A DNA stretch of 64,000 nt from Bin22 sp965207275 (GCA_965207275.1 CBDBMH010000002.1:1054001-1118000); one strand, 5' to 3'. Shown: positions 1 to 8,576, counted from the first letter of the stretch. Translations and numbers: made by a program. Notes: generated by a model not told the origin, from the sequence alone.

Positions 1-1
1 G

Positions 2-394
2 CGGATTGTTACCAACAACTGCCGAGATATGCTGCGGGCCAGCCGTTCCCGCCCTTCGGTACCCCTGAACCCTCTGGCATCCGACACTGAGTCGGACGAC
101 GGTAGCCTGTCGGTTGTCAACCTGCCTTCCGTCGACGAATCCCCTGAAGAGTTTGCGGAACGCGGCGAGCTTCGCCGTACGATTGAGGATGGACTTGCCT
201 CGCTGCCAGAGGAAAGAAAGCTGGCAATTCTGCTGGTGGACGTGGAGGGGTTCAGCTATGAGGAGGCTGCCACGGCGCTGAACTGCTCGGTGGGGACCAT
301 AAAGTCCCGCATAAGCAGGGGACGTCGGGAGATGCGGGACTATTTGAGAAACGCAGGGGAACTTCTACCTTCCGGGTTCCGTCAGGAAAAGTAG
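2..394 (+). CDS. ECF-type RNA polymerase sigma factor, C-terminal part (5' end outside window)
   Basis: The frame is open from base 2, so the gene begins before the window; 130 residues are visible. The first residues (RIVTNNCRDMLR) look like the end of sigma region 2. Residues about 60-120 form a region 4 helix-turn-helix (LPEERKLAILLVDVEG, then YEEAATALNCSVGTIKSR), which would contact the -35 element. The stop lies 4 bases before the next gene, which carries a zinc-finger-like anti-sigma domain, so the two should form a sigma/anti-sigma pair. The internal ATG at 29 is not the true start, because conserved region 2 sequence precedes it. Confidence 0.9.
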   Translation, partial: RIVTNNCRDMLRASRSRPSVPLNPLASDTESDDGSLSVVNLPSVDESPEEFAERGELRRTIEDGLASLPEERKLAILLVDVEGFSYEEAATALNCSVGTIKSRISRGRREMRDYLRNAGELLPSGFRQEK

Positions 395-398
395 GAAT

Positions 399-2120
399 AT
401 GTGGCTTTTTGGCGGACATAGGCATTTGAACGAGGGCCGGCTGACGGACTACATCAGCGGCCGTCTGTCGTCGGTACAGCGGTCTCGGGTGGAACGTGCC
501 GTGGAAAGATGCGCCCGTTGCCGGGAGGAGTTGGAGTCGCTGCAGCAGACCAGGGCGTTGCTGCGTGCCCTGCCCCGGGAGCCGATGACGCGCAGCTTCG
601 TTTTTGCGGAAGCGCCGGCTGCGGCCGAGATCTACCGACCAGCCCGGGACGCGGGATTTCGGATGCCGGGATGGGCCTACGCCGGGGCGGCGGCGGTGGC
701 GGGGGTGGCCGTGATCGTATTTGTTCTCAGCGGGGAGGTTGGGCCGTGGCTGTCGGGAGGCGGGGAAGAGGGATTCGGAGACATGGCTTCCACGGCGGCC
801 ATGGAAATGGAGCGGGTCGAAAGCATTCCTGCCCAGCCGGCCGTACCTGAATCCATGCAGCCAGCGCAGCCGGCGGCTGCCCAGGCTGCGCCCGCTCCGG
901 AACAGGCCATGGCCATGGCCTCCGAACCGAGCTCGCCGGCATCGGCGCCCATTCCGGCGCAGGTTTCAGCGGAGCGCCATGAAACCGGCGGTCAAGTCGA
1001 AGTGGCAAAAGAAGTCGTGATTGAAGGGCTTGCGGAAACGGAGGCCGGACCTCCGCCTACATCGGCCCCGGTGGCGGCTGAAGCACCACAGGCTGCCGCC
1101 ATGGCGGTAGTGCCGGCGCCAACAGCGGCGCCGGCCTTTGCCGCAGCTGAAAAGGAGGCCGCTGCGGGGGAGCCCGAACCGAGCGCGCCTATAGAAGCGG
1201 CGGCAAAGGTTCCGGATAGGATCGTTAGTCAAGCTGATGCCGGGGATCCCAAGGCGACGGCAAGAGCAGAGACCGATGCGGTGCGGGCGATACCGGCCGG
1301 CGGTGCGGTGTCGAGCGCGGGGGCGATGGAGGATACCCCGACCCTTGCTCCGACAGTTCAGAGTGCAGAGTTGGCGCCGTCGGACCCAGGGGCTTCAGGA
1401 GCGTCGGCAGCGGCATTGGAGGCAACGACCGCGGCGGAGGAATCCCTGGCCACACCTCTGCCAGGGACGAAGCAGCTGGCAGGTACGCCGGGGCCAGCGA
1501 TGGTGGAGCCGAAGGCTATCCCAGGCGCATTAGGGCCGGCGCACGCAACGCCTGAGTTGCCGGAAGCTACGGCCTCCGCGCCGGCGCAGAAGATGGAGCC
1601 TACGCCGGTGGTGGCAGCCATTGCCCGGCCTACGGGTGTGCCGGAGCCGACCGAGCCGTCTGTCAGGGAGTTGGGACAGAGCGAGCCAGGGGCCGCCGGA
1701 CCTGCTGACCCGGCTGGCCCTGTTGGCCCTGCTGGCGCTAGGAGCGAGCCGGGCCCGGCCGGGCCAGCCGGTGCGGACGGGGCAAGAAGTCCGTCAGGGC
1801 CGCAAGATGATGCGAACGCGGCCACGGCTCAAGGCTCCAAGTCTGATCACGGCTTGCCAGAAGCGCAGGGAACCCAAGGTACTTCCGGCTCGGCCGGGGT
1901 TTCGGGCTCTGCTCAGGCTGGGGATGAGCGTGCAACCGGCCTATTGTGGGACGACCTGGCATTGGCAGTCCTGGTTGGCGCAGCGCTGGCGACGGTGATC
2001 CTGGTGGTGGTTGTGATGCTGGTCCGTTTCCGTTCCGCCCGACGGCGCGGCCAACGCCCGGGAACAAAAGCCGAACAAGATGCGTCTCTAATAGTGAATC
2101 GTCCTGGACTGGAGAACTGA
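399..2120 (+). CDS. Membrane-bound anti-sigma-factor-like protein with long Ala/Pro-rich and collagen-like region
   Basis: 573 residues. Residues 9-60 resemble the anti-sigma zinc-finger (ZAS) fold, with C38 and C41 as the CxxC pair. The His expected four residues before the first Cys is Ala34, so zinc binding may be altered. A membrane helix follows at about 91-111, then about 400 residues of low-complexity Ala/Pro/Glu sequence. A Gly-X-Y collagen-like stretch lies at about 431-467, and a second hydrophobic helix at about 520-543 is followed by a basic tail. The gene starts 4 bases after the sigma gene and is probably co-transcribed with it. I infer that it holds the sigma factor at the membrane and senses envelope state. 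The low-complexity region makes distant alignments unreliable. Confidence 0.75.
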   Translation: MWLFGGHRHLNEGRLTDYISGRLSSVQRSRVERAVERCARCREELESLQQTRALLRALPREPMTRSFVFAEAPAAAEIYRPARDAGFRMPGWAYAGAAAVAGVAVIVFVLSGEVGPWLSGGGEEGFGDMASTAAMEMERVESIPAQPAVPESMQPAQPAAAQAAPAPEQAMAMASEPSSPASAPIPAQVSAERHETGGQVEVAKEVVIEGLAETEAGPPPTSAPVAAEAPQAAAMAVVPAPTAAPAFAAAEKEAAAGEPEPSAPIEAAAKVPDRIVSQADAGDPKATARAETDAVRAIPAGGAVSSAGAMEDTPTLAPTVQSAELAPSDPGASGASAAALEATTAAEESLATPLPGTKQLAGTPGPAMVEPKAIPGALGPAHATPELPEATASAPAQKMEPTPVVAAIARPTGVPEPTEPSVRELGQSEPGAAGPADPAGPVGPAGARSEPGPAGPAGADGARSPSGPQDDANAATAQGSKSDHGLPEAQGTQGTSGSAGVSGSAQAGDERATGLLWDDLALAVLVGAALATVILVVVVMLVRFRSARRRGQRPGTKAEQDASLIVNRPGLEN

Positions 2121-2134
2121 GGAGGCAGCGGATT

Positions 2135-3262
2135 ATGTTGATGTCAAAGGCAAAGTACTTTTTCGCATTTTTACTGTTGGCGGTGGTTGCCATGCTGGCA
2201 GCGGCCTGTTCATCGCAGGTGCCGGTCAGCACCACGGTGGGAGGCGTACAAGCGGGTGAGGAAACCGTGGCTACGATTCAAGACGAGGTCAGGGAAGAGG
2301 AAGGTACCGCCGGTCCAAGGGAAGTAGAAGCGGCGGCGGAGGCGGTACAAGACCCCGCGTCAATAGTTGCGCCGGTTGAAGCAGTTCCATCTGCTGAAAG
2401 CGAAGCGATCGCCTCCCAGGATCTGAGCGGCACCAGCGTTGCCGGTGGCGACGAATTCCCCGCAAAAATGTCGGGACGGGAGAACGGGGAGGCCGCCGGA
2501 ATAGTGGTTTCGGGTTCAGGCCGGGCCAGCGCGGCGCCGGACGTGGCAGCCCTGAGGCTGGGCGTCCAGGCCATCGAGGCCACTGTGGGAGAGGCGCGCT
2601 CTGCCGCCGCGGGGGCAATGAATGCGGTAATGGAGTCGGTCAGGGACGACGGCGTGGAAGACAAGGACATCCAGACCGGATATTTCAGCATTCAGCCCCG
2701 CTACACCGGACGGGAAATTACCCGGTGCGTCGACGCCGCAGGCCCGGATGAGGCGGCGACAGAGACCGAAGCCAATACGGAAGGTCCTGCCTCGACGGGC
2801 ATGGCTGACAGCCCCAAGGCGCAAGAATGCTTCCAGGAATACCGGTCGGTGATTACGGGTTACGAAGTCAGCAACAACCTTACGGTGCTGGTACGGGACC
2901 TGGATACGGTGGACGACGTTATCGACGGCGCAGTGGAGGCCGGAGGGGACAACATCCGGTTCAACGGGCTGTCGTTCTCCCTGGAAGATACAAAGAAATT
3001 GGAGACTGAGGCCCGCAGCGCCGCGGTCTCGAATTTGAAAGCCAAGGCCGGAGAACTGGCGAACCTGGCCGGAGTCGAGTTGGGCGAACTGGTGTACCTG
3101 ACGGAGACGGGAGGCTTTCAGCCACCGGTGGTCAGGGCGGAGTTTGCGCTGGCGAAGGCGGCGGCCGACTCCTCCGGCGGCATCGCAACCCCCATATCCC
3201 CGGGGGAAGTTTCGGTCGAGGTGAACGTGGTGGGGCAGTACCTGATTGGCGGCCGGGAGTAA
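2135..3262 (+). CDS. SIMPL (DUF541) domain lipoprotein
   Basis: 375 residues from the ATG at 2135, which has a GAGGAGG Shine-Dalgarno 10 bases upstream. An upstream in-frame start at 1946 would overlap the previous gene and is rejected. The first 26 residues are a signal peptide ending in LAAAC, a lipobox-like sequence, so the mature protein is probably a lipoprotein. After an acidic, low-complexity linker, residues about 120-370 form a SIMPL/DUF541 domain, beginning near GIVVSGSGRASAAPDVA. SIMPL proteins are exported proteins of poorly defined role, often linked to stress. The position as third gene of a sigma/anti-sigma operon fits an envelope-stress function, but this is inference. Confidence 0.85.
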   Translation: MLMSKAKYFFAFLLLAVVAMLAAACSSQVPVSTTVGGVQAGEETVATIQDEVREEEGTAGPREVEAAAEAVQDPASIVAPVEAVPSAESEAIASQDLSGTSVAGGDEFPAKMSGRENGEAAGIVVSGSGRASAAPDVAALRLGVQAIEATVGEARSAAAGAMNAVMESVRDDGVEDKDIQTGYFSIQPRYTGREITRCVDAAGPDEAATETEANTEGPASTGMADSPKAQECFQEYRSVITGYEVSNNLTVLVRDLDTVDDVIDGAVEAGGDNIRFNGLSFSLEDTKKLETEARSAAVSNLKAKAGELANLAGVELGELVYLTETGGFQPPVVRAEFALAKAAADSSGGIATPISPGEVSVEVNVVGQYLIGGRE

Positions 3263-3295
3263 TGAATAGACCGAAGATGTTCCGGGTCCTTATGG

Positions 3296-3324
3296 TTGTC
3301 ATCGCAACATCATAGTCTTAGAAT
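3296..3324 (+). promoter_or_regulatory. Sigma-A promoter for dcd
   Basis: TTGTCA (3296-3301), a 17-base spacer, then TAGAAT (3319-3324). Each hexamer is one base from consensus. Transcription should begin near 3331, inside the stem-loop that follows, and reach dcd at 3405. Confidence 0.65.
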
Positions 3325-3328
3325 CAGT

Positions 3329-3352
3329 GTGCCCCGGCGGTTTCCGGGGCAC
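3329..3352 (+). terminator. GC-rich stem-loop: terminator of the SIMPL operon or 5' hairpin of the dcd mRNA
   Basis: GTGCCCCGG (3329-3337) pairs perfectly with CCGGGGCAC (3344-3352) around a 6-base loop. ATTGTTG follows, which is only weakly T-rich. It lies 66 bases after the SIMPL stop, so it can end that transcript. It also sits at the predicted start of the dcd transcript and could be a 5' stabilising hairpin there. Confidence 0.55.
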
Positions 3353-3404
3353 ATTGTTGATTGGCATTAACCGCGTTCTCCCGGCAATGGAAACAGGCCA
3401 GACT

Positions 3405-3977
3405 ATGGTATTGAGCGACCGTTCAATTAAAGAGGCGCTGGGTGAGGGCCGGATCGTCATAGATCCGGTAGACCCCGAGGATATTCAGCCGGCCAGCGTC
3501 GACCTGCACCTGGACCGGAAGATTCTCGTATTCAGCAACCACCAGCAACCGCACATCGACGTCAAGGATAGCCTCGAAAGCCTGAGTGAACTGGTAGAGA
3601 TCGAAGAGGACAAGCCCTTTATCCTGCACCCCGGCGATTTCGTTCTGGGAAGTACGGTGGAGCACATCGAACTGCCCGAGGACCTGGTTGCCCGGCTGGA
3701 AGGAAAGAGTTCTCTCGGCCGCATCGGCCTGGTGATTCACTCCACGGCAGGATTCGTGGACCCGGGCTGGAAAGGCAACTTGACACTGGAGTTGAGCAAT
3801 CTCGCCAGGTTGCCCATAACCCTGTACTATGGCATGAAAATCGGCCAGATTTCCTTCCTGACTCTCACGACCCCGGCGGACCGGCTGTATGGGTCCGAGT
3901 CGCTGGGCAGCAAGTACCAGGGCCAGACGGAACCCACGGCCAGCAGGTTTCACCGGGACTTTGTACCAGGGGAGTGA
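3405..3977 (+). CDS. dcd: dCTP deaminase
   Basis: 190 residues, the usual length for Dcd. The start at 3405 (MVLSDRSIKEAL) matches the family N-terminus; an upstream in-frame start at 3327 lies inside a stem-loop and is rejected. The core motif GKSSLGR is at 100-106, HSTAGFVDPG at 112-121, and E129 sits in the TLE motif as catalytic base. The C-terminal lid (SKYQGQTEPTASR) is present. It deaminates dCTP to dUTP for thymidylate synthesis in the cytoplasm. It appears to be transcribed alone from the promoter at 3296-3324. Confidence 0.95.
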   Translation: MVLSDRSIKEALGEGRIVIDPVDPEDIQPASVDLHLDRKILVFSNHQQPHIDVKDSLESLSELVEIEEDKPFILHPGDFVLGSTVEHIELPEDLVARLEGKSSLGRIGLVIHSTAGFVDPGWKGNLTLELSNLARLPITLYYGMKIGQISFLTLTTPADRLYGSESLGSKYQGQTEPTASRFHRDFVPGE

Positions 3978-4136
3978 GTTGGAAAGGCGAGTTCAGGCTT
4001 ACCGGAGTATCCAAGGCCCAAAGCCGCTCGCGGAAATGGAAGAAAGGTGAGACTATAGCTTACCGCTGTGAGCCCGGCAGCAGCTCCATTGGAGCGGCGC
4101 TTTACACTCTGCCTGTACCGGAACAACTGACTGAAG

Positions 4137-5249
4137 ATGAACGAAAATGCTCCCATGCAGCGGGCGGTTGCACTGGCGCGCCAGGCTTTGGGCACCACCA
4201 GTCCGAACCCGGCGGTTGGGGCCGTGATAGTGAAGGACGGCGCGGTGGTGGGGGAAGGATACACGCTTCCGCCAGGGCAACGACACGCTGAGGTAGGCGC
4301 CCTTGACCAGGCCGGGCCGTTGGCCGCCGGCGCCACCCTGTACACCACTCTGGAACCCTGCTGCCATTTTGGGCGAACGCCTCCCTGCACCAACGCCATC
4401 ATTGCCGCTGGCATCAGTGAAGTAGCGGTAGCAGTTATTGATCCCAACCCGCTGGTGGCCGGCAAAGGAATGGCAAGGCTCCGCGAGGCGGGAATTGCCG
4501 CCAGGATTGAACCTGCCGAAGGGGCGGAGGAACTCTACGAAGCGTTCGGCAAGCACATCGCCACCGGGCTGCCCTTCGTGACCGCCAAGTATGCCATGAG
4601 CCTGGACGGCAAGATCGCCACCTATACCGGCGATTCCCAGTGGATTACCGGCCCCCTTGCCCGATCCGAAGTCCAGCGCATGCGTCGGGAGTGCGACGCC
4701 ATCATGGTAGGCATCAACACGGTGCTGGCAGATGACCCCCAGCTTACCGCCCGGGACAATGATGGCGTGGCCCTGGCCCGGCAGCCCATACGGGTGGTTC
4801 TGGACAGTCACTGCCGGACGCCGTCAGCGGCCAGAATGCTGGCCGAACCTGGAAAAACCCTTATCGTGACTTCCAGCGACGCGCGGGGAAGCGAGATCGA
4901 GCGACTGCGGGAGGCCGGAGCCGAGACCTGGACCGGCGCTCAGCACGAGCCGGGGATGCTGGAAATGGGAGAAGTACTGGTGGAACTGGGCCATCGCGGC
5001 GTGGTCAGCCTGCTGGTGGAAGGCGGGGGAATCACCCTGGGGTCCCTTTTCGACGACGGGCTGGTGGACAAGGTGAAGGTCTTCATCGCCCCGGTCATAA
5101 TCGGCGGCATGCAGGCTGCTTCGCCTATTGAAGGCCACGGGCCCGAGTTTATGTCCGAGGCATGGCGGGTGGAGCGGACGGAAATTCGGCAGATAGGGCC
5201 GGACTGGTTGATAACGGGCTACCCCGGCAAGAATGCCGGTGGAGCTTAG
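4137..5249 (+). CDS. ribD: Bifunctional riboflavin deaminase/reductase RibD
   Basis: 370 residues. The N-terminal deaminase domain (1-145) has the zinc ligands H50 (HAE), C75 and C84 at the same spacing as known RibD proteins, with catalytic E52. The C-terminal reductase domain starts near residue 150 (AKYAMSLDGKIAT) and contains the LLVEGGG nucleotide-binding loop. It carries out the second and third steps of riboflavin synthesis. It is first of three rib genes in the same direction. I see no FMN riboswitch in the 159 bases upstream. Confidence 0.95.
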   Translation: MNENAPMQRAVALARQALGTTSPNPAVGAVIVKDGAVVGEGYTLPPGQRHAEVGALDQAGPLAAGATLYTTLEPCCHFGRTPPCTNAIIAAGISEVAVAVIDPNPLVAGKGMARLREAGIAARIEPAEGAEELYEAFGKHIATGLPFVTAKYAMSLDGKIATYTGDSQWITGPLARSEVQRMRRECDAIMVGINTVLADDPQLTARDNDGVALARQPIRVVLDSHCRTPSAARMLAEPGKTLIVTSSDARGSEIERLREAGAETWTGAQHEPGMLEMGEVLVELGHRGVVSLLVEGGGITLGSLFDDGLVDKVKVFIAPVIIGGMQAASPIEGHGPEFMSEAWRVERTEIRQIGPDWLITGYPGKNAGGA

Positions 5250-5540
5250 TTGTCGCTGCCTTAATTCAGCATTCTTGGGAATGCAAACGGGCTGCGGTTG
5301 ACGCTGCTCTGCGTCCGCCGGCATGGCGCCGGAAATGAGTCGGCGTGGGGAAATCAAGCTCCATCCCACATATGAGCTTACGGGCCATTGATCCATCCGA
5401 TGGGAAGGCGCCGGGGCGATTCGGCAGGCCCAGATCGACCAGGCCTTCCACCGCCGGTTAGTTGCCAGCAAAATCCTGGACCTATAGAACTATTTCTATC
5501 TGGACGTATTCATCAGACAGCTTCAAAGGCGGTCGTTCTT
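5250..5540 (+). other. ribD-ribE intergenic gap without visible gene
   Basis: 291 bases separate two genes that are usually tightly packed. CAAGAATGC (5228-5236, inside the end of ribD) is repeated as GCATTCTTG (5269-5277), giving a 9-bp stem around a 32-base loop. I see no FMN-riboswitch core and no convincing ORF. Confidence 0.4.
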
Positions 5541-6131
5541 ATGTTTACCGGAATTGTGGAAGAAGTCGGCACTGTGGCGTCCTGCGGCGACTACGGACTT
5601 ACCGTGTCGGCCAGCCTGGTCATGAAAGACTTGAAGCTTGGGGACAGCATCGCCGTGAACGGGACATGCCTGACGGTGGTGGAATTGGAAGGAGACGCTT
5701 TCCGCGTAGACCTGGCGCCTGAAACCCTGCGCCGCACGTCCCTGGGTGAACTGTCCGAAGGCAGCGTGGCCAACCTGGAACGGCCGTTGGCCGCCAGTGA
5801 CCGGTTGGGGGGCCATATAGTGCAGGGGCACGTCGACGGCGCCGGACGGGTAACGTCCATCAGGCCTGAAGGCGACTGTTACATTTTCCGGGTTCGCGTA
5901 CCCAAACGGCTGATGCCCTACGTGGTGGAAAAGGGTTTCATTGCGGTGGACGGCATCAGCCTTACCGTGGTCAAGCGGGGGGCTGCATCCTTCACGATTT
6001 CTGTGATACCATACACCTTCTCCCACACCAACCTGAAGGAGAAATCGGTTGGTAGCAGGGTGAACCTGGAAGTGGACATCCTCGCCAAATACGTGGAAAG
6101 CCTGATGTTGAGACAGGCAGGCACGGGTTAG
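5541..6131 (+). CDS. ribE: Riboflavin synthase alpha chain
   Basis: 196 residues from the ATG at 5541. The start gives MFTGIVEEVG, the canonical N-terminus; an upstream in-frame start at 5388 adds unrelated sequence. Two similar lumazine-binding barrels are visible, with NGTCLTV at 40-46, GGHIVQGHVDG at 90-100, and a second DGISLTVV near residue 135. It dismutates two 6,7-dimethyl-8-ribityllumazine molecules to riboflavin. It lies between ribD and ribBA on the same strand, so it is probably in the same operon despite the 291-base gap. Its substrate normally comes from RibH, which is not in this window. Confidence 0.95.
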   Translation: MFTGIVEEVGTVASCGDYGLTVSASLVMKDLKLGDSIAVNGTCLTVVELEGDAFRVDLAPETLRRTSLGELSEGSVANLERPLAASDRLGGHIVQGHVDGAGRVTSIRPEGDCYIFRVRVPKRLMPYVVEKGFIAVDGISLTVVKRGAASFTISVIPYTFSHTNLKEKSVGSRVNLEVDILAKYVESLMLRQAGTG

Positions 6132-6192
6132 GTGGGGAACAGGGGCAGGGGCGGATTCAAAACCTGAATATCCGAGGAGACTGACAGAAGTT

Positions 6193-7401
6193 ATGCCTCT
6201 ATCTAGCATGGAAGAGGCCCTGGAAGACCTCAAAGCTGGCAAGATACTCATCGTCGTCGACGACGAAAAGCGGGAGAACGAGGGCGACCTGGTGATGGCG
6301 GCCGAAATGGTTACTCCCGATGCGGTCAACTTTCTAGTTACGCATGGCCGCGGTCTCCTGTGCATGCCCATGAAGGAGGACCGGCTGAATGAGCTGGGGA
6401 TCAAGCTGATAGACAGCGAACATGCTCCCCACGAAATGCCCACCGCTTTCACCATGTCAGTGGACTTTAAGGTAGGTACTACCACTGGCATTTCCGCAGC
6501 GGACCGGGCCGCGACCATCCAGGCCCTCATTGATCCGGAAGCCCGGCCAGAAGAATTTTCCCGGCCTGGGCACCTATTCCCCCTTCAATACCATCCTGGC
6601 GGCGTCATGGTCCGGCCGGGGCACACGGAAGCGATCGTTGACCTGTGCAACATTGCCGGAATGTACCCCGCCGGTGTCGTGTGCGAAATTATGAACGACG
6701 ACGGTTCCATGTCCCGTCTTCCGGACCTGGAAGTCTTCGCTGCCGAGTATGGACTAAAGATACTCAGCATTGCGCAGATCATCGCTTACCGCCGCCGGTA
6801 CCAGGTGGAGATAAAGCTGGTGGCCGAGGCCCGGATGCCTACCAAGTACGGCGAATTCAAGGCCTACGCCTACCAGAGTCCCTACGACCCGGGCGAGCAT
6901 ATTGCGCTGACCATAGGCGACTGGGAGCCGGACGAGCCGGTTCTTACCCGTATCCACAGCGAGTGCCTGACCGGCGACGTATTCGGCAGCATGCGCTGCG
7001 ATTGCGGTGAGCAATTGGAACTTGCCCTGAAGCGGCTGGGAGAGGAAGGCAAGGGCGCTTTACTCTACATGCGGCAGGAAGGCAGGGGGATCGGCCTGCA
7101 TAACAAGATCAGGGCCTATTCCCTTCAGGACGGTGGCGCTGACACCGTTGAGGCCAACAAGATGCTGGGGTTTGCCCCAGACACTCGCCATTACGGTGTG
7201 GGCGCAAGAATTCTGGCAGACCTGGGGGTTAGAAAGATCCGGTTACTGACAAACAATCCGAAGAAGCTTATAGGACTAGCCGGGTCCGAGGTTGAAGTGG
7301 TAGAGCGGGTGCAGCTCGAGGGGGCGCCCAATGATGAGAACCGCAGTTACCTGGAAACCAAGCGGCTGAAATTCGGCCATATTCTGGGGTCCTGCTCGTA
7401 A
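6193..7401 (+). CDS. ribBA: Bifunctional DHBP synthase / GTP cyclohydrolase II
   Basis: 402 residues, the normal length of the fusion. Residues 1-200 are the RibB half, with RENEGDLV at 27-34 and CEIMNDDGSM near 174-183. Residues about 206-402 are the RibA half, with zinc ligands C258, C269 and C271 and RQEGRGIGL near 294-302. It makes both precursors of riboflavin, from ribulose 5-phosphate and GTP. A GAGGAG Shine-Dalgarno precedes the ATG. It is the last rib gene: a strong terminator follows at 7429, and the next gene is on the other strand. Confidence 0.95.
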   Translation: MPLSSMEEALEDLKAGKILIVVDDEKRENEGDLVMAAEMVTPDAVNFLVTHGRGLLCMPMKEDRLNELGIKLIDSEHAPHEMPTAFTMSVDFKVGTTTGISAADRAATIQALIDPEARPEEFSRPGHLFPLQYHPGGVMVRPGHTEAIVDLCNIAGMYPAGVVCEIMNDDGSMSRLPDLEVFAAEYGLKILSIAQIIAYRRRYQVEIKLVAEARMPTKYGEFKAYAYQSPYDPGEHIALTIGDWEPDEPVLTRIHSECLTGDVFGSMRCDCGEQLELALKRLGEEGKGALLYMRQEGRGIGLHNKIRAYSLQDGGADTVEANKMLGFAPDTRHYGVGARILADLGVRKIRLLTNNPKKLIGLAGSEVEVVERVQLEGAPNDENRSYLETKRLKFGHILGSCS

Positions 7402-7428
7402 GCAGGAGCAATAGCGGTCAGAATTCAT

Positions 7429-7465
7429 GGGGCGGACCAGTCGTGGTCCGCCCCTTCTATTTTCT
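7429..7465. terminator. Bidirectional terminator between ribBA and prfB
   Basis: GGGGCGGACCA (7429-7439) pairs perfectly with TGGTCCGCCCC (7444-7454) around a 4-base loop, followed by TTCTATTTTCT. It lies between two convergent genes and can serve both. Confidence 0.85.
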
Positions 7466-7480
7466 AGCGGGAGCGACGCT

Positions 7481-8576
7481 TTACCTGACCTGGGAGATCA
7501 AATAGGCCTCGATGAAATCGTCCAGGGCGCCGTCCAAAACTGCGTCGGGGTTGGTACTCTGGAAGTTGGTGCGGTGGTCCTTGACCGACTTGTACGGGTG
7601 GAGCACGTAGCTGCGAATCTGGTTTCCCCATTCGGCGGCCACTCGTTCACCCCGCAATCTGGCCAGTTCCTCGGCCCGCTGTTCGTTCTGGCGGGCCAGC
7701 AGGCGGGCGGTGAGGATGCGCATCGCGTATTCCCGGTTCTGGTATTGAGACCGCTCCGTCTGGCAGGAAACGACAATGCCGGAGGGGATGTGAGTGAGGC
7801 GCACGGCCGAAGCTACCTTCTGCACGTTCTGGCCGCCGGGCCCGCTGGAGCGGAAGGTGTCCATCTTGAGGTCTTCAGACCGGACAACAAGCTCCTCCTC
7901 TTCAGCGGCCGCCGGAAGGACTTCAACCTGGGCAAAAGATGTATGCCGGAGGTTGTTGGGGTCGTAGGGCGACAGGCGGACCAGTCGGTGGACGCCCCGC
8001 TCCGAGTTAAGGTAGCCGTAGGCAAAGGCCCCGCCTATTTCCAGGGTAGCGCTGCGCAGGCCAGCCTCGTCGCCGTAGGCCATATCCATAACCTGCACGG
8101 TACGATTCTGGACTTCGCCCCACCTTGCGTACATCTTCAAGAGCATCTCGGCCCAATCCTGGGAGTCGGTGCCGCCGGCCCCGGAATAGACGGACACGAT
8201 GGCCGGCCGGTCATCGTAAGGGCCGGACAGGGTCAGGGCTATTTCCTCGCGGGCAAGCATTCGGGAAAGGAGGAGGGCGTCCGCTTCGATCTGTTCCAGG
8301 AGGGTTCCGTCGCCGTCTTCGGTGGCGAGTTCAGTCAGTTCCAGGAGGGTTGTGGCATGGGAGGCCATATCCCGCCACAGGCTCACCGTGTCCTTGAGGC
8401 GTCCCAAGGTGCGCATCTCCTGCTGGGCATGGCGGGGATCGTCCCAAAAGCCCGGCTGAGAGGCTTCCCGCTCCAGGCGGGCGATGGTGGCTTCCCTTTC
8501 CGGGAGGTCAAAGACGCTCCACGACTGAATCGATTTTCAGGACGAGGGACCCCAGTTCCTGCCTGATGTCATCCAT
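7481..8576 (-). CDS. prfB: Peptide chain release factor 2, expressed by +1 programmed frameshift
   Basis: The start ATG is at 8576-8574 with a GAGGAG Shine-Dalgarno. The zero frame gives 22 residues (MDDIRQELG...VVERL) and stops at a UGA at 8510-8508. The site reads GTGGAG CGT CTT TGA C, the classical RF2 recoding signal. Skipping one base after CTT continues as LDLPEREA and runs to 7481, giving 364 residues, the length of known RF2. The catalytic GGQ is at about 247-249. The stop-codon recognition tripeptide at about 202-204 is SPY instead of the usual SPF. RF2 releases peptides at UGA and UAA, and low RF2 favours the frameshift, so the gene autoregulates. Confidence 0.95.
8507..8521 (-). 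promoter_or_regulatory. RF2 programmed +1 frameshift site
   Basis: On the minus strand the bases are GAG CGT CTT TGA C. Slippery CTT is at 8513-8511 and the UGA stop is followed by C, the weakest termination context. GTGGAG sits where the internal Shine-Dalgarno AGGGGG lies in E. coli prfB. The +1 frame matches the RF2 family on both sides. Confidence 0.93.

Noticed and set aside
5250..5540. FMN riboswitch between ribD and ribE
   Set aside because: The conserved core segments of the RFN element are not found by eye.
7427..8566. 379-residue ORF on the plus strand opposite prfB
   Set aside because: It is the antisense of a clear RF2 gene with conserved motifs. Its sequence has no recognisable domain, and it overlaps the ribBA terminator.
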